DNA of 64,000 nt. It comes from Pontibacillus sp. HMF3514 (GTDB taxonomy: Bacteria; Bacillota; Bacilli; Bacillales; BH030062). Below the pieces are notes generated by a model. That model was not told the DNA's origin and made no database searches. It saw only the letters and a program-made list of their open reading frames with translations. The stretch spans positions 3,286,001 to 3,350,000 of the forward strand of contig NZ_CP047393.1 of assembly GCF_009858175.1 (NCBI RefSeq). Reading direction: 5' to 3'. Made by a program: the position numbers and the translations under genes. Below are positions 35,852 to 43,648 of the stretch, one piece after another. Within the stretch, counting starts at the first letter, position 1. Each line of letters starts with the position of its first letter.

Positions 35852-38419
35852 ATGAACAAAAGAATTTCCCTGTTAATACTAATCGGATTACTTATGGTTA
35901 GTACAATACAGTTCGTGAATGTACAAGCTGCAGATAACAACCAACAGACAATATCAATAAATAATGGACACACGCTTGCACTAACAGATGATTCAGATGG
36001 TGATCCTAGGATATTAGCTTGGGGTTGGAATGAATTCACTCAGCTTGGTAACGACAAAAATTCATATGAATTAAGACCAATTGAGATAACGAATTTTCAA
36101 GAAGACGATGAGAATATCGTCTCTTTAGCCGCTGGTAAACAACATTCTTTAGCACTAACCAAGTCTGGAAGAGTCCTTGCTTGGGGTGCTAACAATACAG
36201 GACAAGTTGGAAATAATGAACACGAACTTTCTTACTCACAACCCCAAGAGGTAAAAGAATATCAGGAAAGTAGTTCTGACTCCCAATACACCGAACAAAC
36301 ATTAAAAAATGTCATTGCTATTCAAGCCGGCGATCAGCACTCAGTTGCATTAAAAGCTGATGGTACAGTGTGGAGCTGGGGATCCAACGAGTTTGATCAG
36401 TTGGGACAGCATAAGTACATTCCTACGGGAACAAAACGAGTTGCTGAACAAGTGCTAGGACTTGAAAATATAGTAGAGATCAACAGCTATAGAAGTCATA
36501 ATCTTGCTCTTGATGAAGACGGAACGGTTTGGACATGGGGAGAAAACTGGGGCGGCCAAATGTCTTCTGGTTTAGAAAGTACAAAGAACCCATTTGAAGT
36601 AGAAGGCCTCCCTCCTATTAAATCTATAGCAACAGGGAGTTTTCATTCCTTAGCTTTAGACAAATACGGGAATGTGTGGTCATGGGGCGTAAATGATTTT
36701 AACCAGCGTAATCAAGACGACCGAGATTATGCAAAGCCTTACCTTGTTCCTGGGTTGTCTAATATAGTAACGATTGCTGCAGGCGATGCTCATAATCTAG
36801 CAATCGATAGCAGTGGACAAGTTTGGGCATGGGGAAATAATAGTTTTGGTGAGGTTGGTATATCTCAAGAGACAGAAATCGTATCTAATCCAGAACCACT
36901 ATATGAACTGGACAACGTTGCAGAAGTTGCAGCAGGTGATCAGTATTCCATCGCTAAAACAGAAGACGGAACCATTTATACTTGGGGACGAAACCAAAAT
37001 GGTCAATTAGGTAATGGTACAAATACAAATCGTCACGAACCAACTTCTGTAAACATTGCTTTTGTTACAGGAGTAAAGTTAAATCAACACACAGTTGAAT
37101 TAAAACCAGATGAAAGTACTCAATTAAAAGCTACCGTCTTCCCTTTTGATGCCATTTCTAAAGATGTAGTGTGGTCTTCAAGTAACGAGGATGTCGTAAC
37201 CGTTAATGAAAATGGAGAAATCACAGCAGTAGCTGATTCGAGTACAGAGAATGAAGCAACGATCACTGTAACAACTAAAAGTGGTGGATATACGGATCAT
37301 GCTGAAGTATCCATTAAGGTACCCGTTACCGGAATTGATATCACGAAAAATGTTCTAACACTTGAGAGAGTATTAACTGACGATGGATTAGAAGACGACT
37401 CATTCAAGCTTAATGCACAGGTTTATCCATTCAATGCCACAGATAAACGAGTCATATGGGAATCTGAAGATGAGGACATTGTAAGTGTCGATCCACGTGG
37501 TGTTGTAACCGCTGAATCTAAAGGAAAAACCACAGTAAAAGCCACATCTATCGATGGTGGATGGACGGATGAAATAACTATCTACGTCACTATACCAGTT
37601 GATGAAATCCATATTCGCGGGGATGATGATGGACTTGATATGATTGAAGGGCAAGAATATCAACTAGACTATTACATTTACCCAATGAATGCTACGAATC
37701 AACACGTGTATAAATGGTCTAGTAGCAATGAAAATGTAGCCACCGTTAATCAATTAGGTAAAATTACAGCCAAAAACGATGGGACAACCACAATTACCGT
37801 CACCACACAAGATAAACGAAAACAGGGAGAAATTAGAGTCCATGTAGAAGCAGGAGAATATAAAAAGCTATCAGGCTTTCAAATTCCCAAAACTATGTCT
37901 TTAAAAGCTCTAGATCGCAAGCAAATCGAAACAGAGTTTTTCCCTAGTGACGCATCTAATAAAAAGGTGTATTGGAGATCAAAAGATGAAGATATCGCAA
38001 CTGTAGACGCTAATGGGAATGTAAAAGCATTAGCATCCGGTAAGGTAACCATCATAGGAAGAACAGCAGATCGAAGCTATAAACAAGAAATCGAGGTTAA
38101 AATTGGGCCAAATACAAATGGATGGCTACTAGAAAAAGAGCGCAAAAACGTATCTAGAACGAAGACTTGGGATATTCGTTTTAACACAGTACTTGATGCA
38201 GAATCAGTTAATGAAGATACGGTATATATAAAAGATATCTATTCAAAAGAAGTGGAACTAGATATATCATTATCAAATGATGGTAAAACAGTTTCAATTA
38301 AACCTACTGAGAAGCTTCGAGGAGATACAATATTTTATCTATATATCACAGATGAAATTAAATCAAAAAGTGGGACTCCATTAAAGAATGGAACAAAGAT
38401 GGTATTTGAAACATACTAA
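35852..38419 (+). CDS. Secreted RCC1-propeller protein with Big_2 and Big_5 domains
   Basis: 855 residues. Signal peptide 1-26 (FVNVQAADN). Seven RCC1-type repeats at about 40-400, marked by AWGWNEFTQLGND, AWGANNTGQVGNN, SWGSNEFDQLGQH, TWGENWGGQMSSG, SWGVNDFNQRNQD, AWGNNSFGEVGIS and TWGRNQNGQLGNG, enough for a full seven-bladed propeller. Four Big_2-type Ig-like domains follow (about 405-760; for example VVWSSSNEDVVTVNENGEIT), then a C-terminal Big_5-type domain (KTWDIRFNTVLDAESVNEDT, FYLYITDEIKSKSG). Probably an adhesin or coat protein; binding partner unknown. GAGGTGATTTAGG precedes the ATG, 12 bp after the LRR gene. Confidence 0.93.
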   Translation: MNKRISLLILIGLLMVSTIQFVNVQAADNNQQTISINNGHTLALTDDSDGDPRILAWGWNEFTQLGNDKNSYELRPIEITNFQEDDENIVSLAAGKQHSLALTKSGRVLAWGANNTGQVGNNEHELSYSQPQEVKEYQESSSDSQYTEQTLKNVIAIQAGDQHSVALKADGTVWSWGSNEFDQLGQHKYIPTGTKRVAEQVLGLENIVEINSYRSHNLALDEDGTVWTWGENWGGQMSSGLESTKNPFEVEGLPPIKSIATGSFHSLALDKYGNVWSWGVNDFNQRNQDDRDYAKPYLVPGLSNIVTIAAGDAHNLAIDSSGQVWAWGNNSFGEVGISQETEIVSNPEPLYELDNVAEVAAGDQYSIAKTEDGTIYTWGRNQNGQLGNGTNTNRHEPTSVNIAFVTGVKLNQHTVELKPDESTQLKATVFPFDAISKDVVWSSSNEDVVTVNENGEITAVADSSTENEATITVTTKSGGYTDHAEVSIKVPVTGIDITKNVLTLERVLTDDGLEDDSFKLNAQVYPFNATDKRVIWESEDEDIVSVDPRGVVTAESKGKTTVKATSIDGGWTDEITIYVTIPVDEIHIRGDDDGLDMIEGQEYQLDYYIYPMNATNQHVYKWSSSNENVATVNQLGKITAKNDGTTTITVTTQDKRKQGEIRVHVEAGEYKKLSGFQIPKTMSLKALDRKQIETEFFPSDASNKKVYWRSKDEDIATVDANGNVKALASGKVTIIGRTADRSYKQEIEVKIGPNTNGWLLEKERKNVSRTKTWDIRFNTVLDAESVNEDTVYIKDIYSKEVELDISLSNDGKTVSIKPTEKLRGDTIFYLYITDEIKSKSGTPLKNGTKMVFETY

Positions 38420-38427
38420 ATAGTTTT

Positions 38428-38452
38428 GGGTGACGTTATTAAAACGTCACCC
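38428..38452 (+). terminator. Terminator of the LRR-RCC1 unit
   Basis: Stem GGGTGACGTT / AACGTCACCC followed by TTTTCTT. Confidence 0.88.
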
Positions 38453-38474
38453 TTTTCTTATGCAAAAAAAAGAA

Positions 38475-38501
38475 GGAGCTCCCTATTGTGAAGGGAGCTC
38501 C
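38475..38501 (-). terminator. Terminator of the cohesin-dockerin operon
   Basis: Stem GGAGCTCCCT / AGGGAGCTCC (10 bp, perfect), followed on the minus strand by TTCTT then T8. Confidence 0.88.
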
Positions 38502-38517
38502 TCCTTTATGTTTTCTT

Positions 38518-40758
38518 TTAATCCGTAATTAAATCATATGGTTCAAAGTAAGGCTGGAATACGCCAATTCGATCAAGTTCACTAACAGGAATCTGTTCAA
38601 GTACATCTTCCATGATCTCTGGGTCTTTCATAAGTTCGTATAGTGACACGATTTTACCGAAGTTATCCGTAATTTCAGGAACATAATCATTTTTAAACTC
38701 AGATCCTGGTGCGCCTTGAAGACGGAATGAACGACGCTCAAGAACTTTTCCGTAAGCATCATAAGCTGTTATTTCAATGTCCGTTACATCAGCATTTAAA
38801 CCAGCAAATGTAGTGGAGAACTGTCCTCCTGCCCCTCTAGTAAGGTTAGGACGTACACCACGGTCCGTAACGACACTAATCTTCTCAACGTCTTCTTCAG
38901 CGTCGATTTTGATATTCGTTAGGTTTGGAGCAGTGCGCTCATCTGAGATCAAACCATCACGATAGTGAATTGTTTCTAACTGCTGAATATATATTTTCGG
39001 AATATCAATCGCGATGTTTTCACTTGGAGTTTGCAAGATACCGCTGTTTAATTCCTGAGCAGTCTTACGCATGAATGCATTGTTGAAACCATCCGCTGTT
39101 TTGAATTTGAAAATCATTTTGTCGTTTTCAGAGTAAACACCGCCACCGTAACGGTCTTTTAAAGCGCCTGACTCAATCGTTACTGTGTACTTCGTGTTGT
39201 ACTCTAACAAACGATCTGGGTGTGATGTATCAAATGTAATAAGTAGTTCAGTTGGATTATCTTCATTAATTTCTGCACTATAATTAAGATCCGGGTTAAC
39301 AGGATTCGTTGTAACAGATACTTTACCAGTATTTAAGTTTGAAATTTTATCATCAAACTGAATAACTAACGCCTGGTTTACACCTACACCAATCTTGTTA
39401 ACACCAATTAATTCTGGAATTCGGTAGATTTCATCACTTGAGCTCATACGGAATGGACTTGAGTCTGGATCAAAGTGATCAGAACCCGGGCTAAAATAAG
39501 CACTTACAACACTTGGCTTTTTCTCTGTGTAGAAAATTAGACGATCAAATACGTCTGAGTTGAACTCACCTAAACCATATTCATTGGTTTCCGTAGCAAC
39601 TGCACCATCTGGAATGTGAACGAAATACTGACGGTTTGGTTTTAGTGGTTTGAAGTCAATAATTAGCTCATTTCCATTAGATACATTTGGAGTCCCAGTT
39701 AGATAATTTTCATTGGTTAAAGTATCAAGTATCTTAATACCTTCTCCATTGTCTGTTAAAGAAATATTACTATCAAATCGGATTGTTACATCTCCAAGGT
39801 TTCCTGAGAGTACTCCACGTGTATAGTTCCATTCAGTCTGGATGTTTGAAGGCGTCCCTGTAACGTAAAATCCAGTTTTCGTGTTATCGTATCCAAATCC
39901 ATCCTTAATTTGTGTAAAGGAATCTGTTGAGAAACGGATTTCCCCTTGTGTGAGATCTGCATCATTAACCATACTTGAAATTTTTGCTGCAGAAGTCGTA
40001 TCAACAAATTGTGCATGTGGTTTTGGGATAACATTATTGTTATTGCTGTTATCTTCAATTACCCATTGATCACCTGGTTTATACTCATTTACAGGTATAT
40101 CTAATACAAGTAATTCGTTACCAGAAGATATACTATCTTTGTATATATGAATTTTGTCATCATTTGTCTTATCTGCTACATAAGTATTACTACTAGTGTT
40201 TTCACCTACTACTGAGAAATTATTAGACCCATTGTAACTTAGCATAAGAGCTTCAGTATTTCCTCCATTTTTCACAGTAGGCTGTGCTGTACCAGGTTCA
40301 TTATAACCAGCTACAAGATAAACCTGATAATTGGTATTTGGTTGGATCTTGTTGTTTAAATTTAACGTGATTGTAGAACCAGAATTTATAGCTTGCTTTC
40401 CTGTAATAATGTCTGTATCCACATCTGTACTAAAGTTAGAATACAAGTCTTTATATGGATCTACTACGATCTGTTCTAGCTCACCAGAATAAAAACCATA
40501 ATTATCATCAAAATAGTTACTAATAGGTTTTGTACTATCAGTCACTAAATAATAAAGCATATCTGCTTCTTTAGTTGTCTTAGCATCTAGCTCAATCGTA
40601 GCTGAATTCTGATTAATATCAGTAAATTCAATAGAAGTAATATCATCTTCTAGCGTTGCTGCAGCTGATACAAAAGCAGGGTTTCCTAAGTTAGCAACAA
40701 AAGAAACCATTAAAGCTAATGATAGAAGAGTCATAGACTTTCTCATCATATTCTTCAT
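38518..40758 (-). CDS. Large secreted beta-rich protein, unknown (third gene of cohesin operon)
   Basis: 746 residues from the ATG at 40758 (GGGGGAG upstream; a longer frame to 40830 overlaps the previous gene without support). Signal peptide about 1-33 (NPAFVSAAA). The rest is beta-rich and acidic. Two regions resemble Big_5-type domains: about 320-430 (GDVTIRFDSNISLTDNGEGI, PNRQYFVHIPDGAV) and about 455-575 (NQALVIQFDDKISNLNTGKV, YNTKYTVTIESGALKD). A further module at about 600-700 ends ITAYDAYGKVLERRSFRLQ and resembles the C-terminus of the upstream gene's product. No catalytic motif, SLH domain or LPXTG. A structural coat protein is plausible by context only. Confidence 0.85.
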   Translation of the reverse strand: MKNMMRKSMTLLSLALMVSFVANLGNPAFVSAAATLEDDITSIEFTDINQNSATIELDAKTTKEADMLYYLVTDSTKPISNYFDDNYGFYSGELEQIVVDPYKDLYSNFSTDVDTDIITGKQAINSGSTITLNLNNKIQPNTNYQVYLVAGYNEPGTAQPTVKNGGNTEALMLSYNGSNNFSVVGENTSSNTYVADKTNDDKIHIYKDSISSGNELLVLDIPVNEYKPGDQWVIEDNSNNNNVIPKPHAQFVDTTSAAKISSMVNDADLTQGEIRFSTDSFTQIKDGFGYDNTKTGFYVTGTPSNIQTEWNYTRGVLSGNLGDVTIRFDSNISLTDNGEGIKILDTLTNENYLTGTPNVSNGNELIIDFKPLKPNRQYFVHIPDGAVATETNEYGLGEFNSDVFDRLIFYTEKKPSVVSAYFSPGSDHFDPDSSPFRMSSSDEIYRIPELIGVNKIGVGVNQALVIQFDDKISNLNTGKVSVTTNPVNPDLNYSAEINEDNPTELLITFDTSHPDRLLEYNTKYTVTIESGALKDRYGGGVYSENDKMIFKFKTADGFNNAFMRKTAQELNSGILQTPSENIAIDIPKIYIQQLETIHYRDGLISDERTAPNLTNIKIDAEEDVEKISVVTDRGVRPNLTRGAGGQFSTTFAGLNADVTDIEITAYDAYGKVLERRSFRLQGAPGSEFKNDYVPEITDNFGKIVSLYELMKDPEIMEDVLEQIPVSELDRIGVFQPYFEPYDLITD

Positions 40759-40774
40759 CTCTTTTCTCCCCCTT

Positions 40775-42253
40775 TTATTTAAGCCTATATTCTTTCTCTG
40801 TAATCTTATCTCCAAATTCATCATAAGCAATAAGAGTTATTGTTTGTCCAGATACCAAGCGTGGTGTAGCTAAACTGAACTTGTTATTTCCTTCGTAGTG
40901 CATTGGAATTGATTCTTTCCTAGTTCGTCCTGAATCTGTACGAATTTGAGCTTCAACATCCATTTTATAAACAGCTTTCTTTACATTAACCTCAATTGTG
41001 TGAATGCTTAAAAGACTTAAATAATCATTCTCTACACTCACTATTTGATCCTCTGCAATATAAGGCTCTTCGCCGTCATCATGTACGACTACCTCAATGG
41101 AAACCGTTAATCCTGTATCTCCAACATCCCCTGTAGCAACAATAGTTCCTGTTTGAGATGTATTTACTGGAGTCCAAGATATATCTTCTTGTGCAGTAGA
41201 GCCGTCCTTATACGTTACTTCTACTGAAGATGGAAGTGTAGGTGTTTCACCCGCTTCAACGGAAACTGGATCTAAGCTTTCAATCGATTCTACGTTGCTT
41301 TCAATTGCATTAACTTTAAATTCTTTTGAGGTAGAGTTCCCATTACGGTCTGTAACCTCTATAGAAAAGCTGTATTCCCCTTCTCTTGTAGAAGTACCTG
41401 ATAACACGCCTGTCTCAGAATCTAGTCGGATTCCTGATGGTAAACGGCTTCCACGACCTCTTGACCATGTGTAAGGTTCCGCTCCAAAGTCAGCTTGTAG
41501 TTGGGCATGGTATTCTTGATCCAATAATACATTAGGTAATTTGTTCGTTTTGATTTGAATAAAACTATCTTCCAAGCCTGTTACATTACGTAATATTTTC
41601 ATAGCATCTGCTTGAGCGATGTTTCCATCCCCATCAACATCAGCTGAATTTTTTACATCATAACCACTAAGTGGGTTATCACCACTCACATGCTGAAGAA
41701 TGCGAAGGGCTTGTGCAGCATTTACTTCGTTCGTTCCTAACACATCTCCCATAGGACGCTCTTTCGTTAGCATGCCATTGAATCGTTCAAAGCGCTGGTC
41801 TCTTCCAGACTGATCTTGCAAAGAGACTTCTTCAAGGGATAAAAGGGATTGCGTACCTTTCCCTGCTGACTCCGAAATATCATAAACGATATAGCCAATT
41901 GTTGCTTCTTCTACATTCACGTTGTTTCCTTCATCACTAGAAATAAAGTCAACATAGAGCTCCTCTCCATCTTTTCTAGGAGTGGTATTAAATTGGCCTC
42001 CATCGAACATTGGTGTTAACTCAAAACGCTCCAGTTCAAAAGCTGAACTTGTTGGATCATCAATTTTAAAACTTCCTGTAGAAAGACGAGAAAGATTATG
42101 TAGTCGAATTGGAACTTTTACTTCCCCATCCAAACCACTTACACTTCCAACCTCAATCATTGGACTTCGAGATGAAGCTGCATCTGACATCCCTGGTAGC
42201 ATTAAAGTTGTTGTTAATACAAAAACCAATAACGTCATCATCAATTTTCTCAT
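40775..42253 (-). CDS. Secreted protein with cohesin-like and dockerin-type I domains
   Basis: 492 residues; ATG at 42253 with AAAGGTGG upstream. Signal peptide 1-26 (PGMSDAASS). About 30-165: cohesin-like beta sandwich (VKVPIRLHNLSRLSTGSFKI). About 168-228: dockerin type I pair, first half GDVLGTNEVNAAQALRILQH with a weakened calcium loop, second half ADVDGDGNIAQADAMKILRN with a full DxDxDGxI loop. About 235-317: Ig-like putative domain (PYTWSRGRGSRLPSGIRLDS). About 325-392: Big_4-type domain (TYKDGSTAQEDISWTPV). C-terminal module to 492 ends TITLIAYDEFGDKITEKEYR. Carrying both halves of a cohesin/dockerin pair suggests assembly with itself or with the next protein. No enzyme domain. Confidence 0.9.
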   Translation of the reverse strand: MRKLMMTLLVFVLTTTLMLPGMSDAASSRSPMIEVGSVSGLDGEVKVPIRLHNLSRLSTGSFKIDDPTSSAFELERFELTPMFDGGQFNTTPRKDGEELYVDFISSDEGNNVNVEEATIGYIVYDISESAGKGTQSLLSLEEVSLQDQSGRDQRFERFNGMLTKERPMGDVLGTNEVNAAQALRILQHVSGDNPLSGYDVKNSADVDGDGNIAQADAMKILRNVTGLEDSFIQIKTNKLPNVLLDQEYHAQLQADFGAEPYTWSRGRGSRLPSGIRLDSETGVLSGTSTREGEYSFSIEVTDRNGNSTSKEFKVNAIESNVESIESLDPVSVEAGETPTLPSSVEVTYKDGSTAQEDISWTPVNTSQTGTIVATGDVGDTGLTVSIEVVVHDDGEEPYIAEDQIVSVENDYLSLLSIHTIEVNVKKAVYKMDVEAQIRTDSGRTRKESIPMHYEGNNKFSLATPRLVSGQTITLIAYDEFGDKITEKEYRLK

Positions 42254-42272
42254 GTTGGTCACCACCTTTTTG

Positions 42273-43097
42273 TTAGTTTACGGTAAATGGAAGTTGAACA
42301 GCTTCTTTTAAGCTGTCTCCGTGTGAAGATTGAATTTGATCACTAATTGTTAGCGTGTAACTCCCTTTTATATAGTGTTTAACAGGAGATACTGTTACAG
42401 ATTTTTTATCTTTACTCATTTGAACTTTTACTGGAATCTTTTCACCAGTACGATCATCCGTCACGGTAATCGTATGAGGATTTAACGTGCTACGATTCAT
42501 TGCTGTATTGAACTTGATTGTCCAAGTCTTATTAGAATTGATGTTCTTTTGGCTAGCCTTTTTCTTTCCGTTGAATGGCTTCACGTCTCCATCCACCACA
42601 TTGAACGAAATAGGGTCACCATCTTCATCAAACAGTTGGACATTAGAAAGATCTAAATCCGAGCTATTCTTTCGGTTTCTGTGCATTAAACGGAACTCAA
42701 GAGTAAGTAATGAGCCATCTTTAACCTGTCCTTCATTACTTGCCCACGCTGCCTTAATGACACCTTTTCGAGCCTGATCAATATTCTTTACAAATAATGC
42801 TCCTTCAGGCATTGCATCTCCTTTTTCCGCATCAGTTACATAACCAACATCAGCATCATAATGAAGCTCAAACGAACCAGCAGCTGCATCTTCAATGTCT
42901 GATACAAGTACGGATAAACTTACTGTGCGACCTCTTCTTTCTTCAAAACTCGATGTAATCATCACCTGTCCACCACTAGCCGCCTCAACGATTTGAGGAG
43001 TAGTGGTTGAAGGGTAGCTCATAAAGCCTGCAAATAAGAGCAGAACTGCAATGAGTGTAAACCACATTCTCTTTGACGTTTTCATCATCTTTCTCAT
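42273..43097 (-). CDS. Secreted cohesin-domain protein with C-terminal Big_5
   Basis: 274 residues. Signal peptide about 1-40 (TPQIVEAAS). About 42-175 is a cohesin-type domain (GRTVSLSVLVSDIEDAAAGS, FELHYDADVGYVTDAEKGD, LTLEFRLMHRNR), and about 182-274 an SbsA/Big_5-type domain (NKTWTIKFNTAMNRSTLNPH, IKGSYTLTISDQIQSSHGDS). First gene of a three-gene unit. The start at 43097 lacks a close ribosome-binding site; a very strong GGAGAAAGGGGGGG lies about 58 nt upstream with a possible hairpin between. It could hold the dockerin protein encoded next; this is inferred from domain types. Confidence 0.9.
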   Translation of the reverse strand: MRKMMKTSKRMWFTLIAVLLLFAGFMSYPSTTTPQIVEAASGGQVMITSSFEERRGRTVSLSVLVSDIEDAAAGSFELHYDADVGYVTDAEKGDAMPEGALFVKNIDQARKGVIKAAWASNEGQVKDGSLLTLEFRLMHRNRKNSSDLDLSNVQLFDEDGDPISFNVVDGDVKPFNGKKKASQKNINSNKTWTIKFNTAMNRSTLNPHTITVTDDRTGEKIPVKVQMSKDKKSVTVSPVKHYIKGSYTLTISDQIQSSHGDSLKEAVQLPFTVN

Positions 43098-43172
43098 AAT
43101 TAGACACGAACTGAGTTTAACTTCGATGTCAGGTCCTTGGTGCTTCAGCTCGTGCCTTCCCCCCCTTTCTCC
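43098..43172 (-). promoter_or_regulatory. Unusual leader of the cohesin operon
   Basis: On the minus strand a purine tract GGAGAAAGGGGGGGAAGG (43155-43172) is followed by CACGAGCTGA and, 30 nt later, TCAGTTCGTG, which can pair, and then the ATG at 43097. Folding would bring the purine tract near the start codon. No other good ribosome-binding site is present. Confidence 0.4.
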
Positions 43173-43302
43173 TATTCAGATTGTAGAAGTATGTACTTAA
43201 ACCTCGTATCCTGACAGTTTCATATATACTTTTATATCGGACATTTATCATAGAACATAAAGAATAAATTGCTATAAATCCTGATATGAGACTATAGTCA
43301 CT

Positions 43303-43582
43303 AATAAGAAAAGCGCAAGCGCCCGTTTAGCAACGAAGGGACTGGACTGAGCCCGTAGTACGATTAACCAAACTTGCTGATTGGCAAGCCGCAGGCGCAG
43401 ACAGAAGCTTAGTTGCCGTGGTACTTTTACTTAGAAATTTTGACTACGTCGAATCACTTCTTTGCTAAAATTTCATGTCATCAAATGTGTAAAGGAAACA
43501 CGAAGAGCTTAGCGATTCGATGTTGACTTATCGTACGGAGGTGAGGGAAGTCCATTCGTTGCTGGGCGCTGGAGCTAGACAT
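43303..43582. repeat. Dispersed intergenic repeat, long copy
   Basis: About 280 bp starting AATAAGAAAAGCGCAAGCGC and ending GGGCGCTGGAGCTAGACAT. A shorter copy lies at 46493-46647. The ends contain complementary GC-rich pieces (GCGCAAGCGCCC near the left, GGGCGCT near the right), so the unit can fold end to end. No coding frame. It fills most of the 550-bp gap between two convergently spaced minus-strand units. Confidence 0.8.
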
Positions 43583-43607
43583 CTATGAGCTCCAATTTTC
43601 TTTACTT

Positions 43608-43638
43608 AAAAAAAAGACCGCCCCATTGAGGGACGGCC
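43608..43638 (-). terminator. Terminator of the phosphodiester glycosidase gene
   Basis: Minus strand: stem GGCCGTCCC / GGGGCGGTC (with two G-U pairs) followed by T8, just after the stop codon. Confidence 0.85.
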
Positions 43639-43648
43639 TATCTCTACT

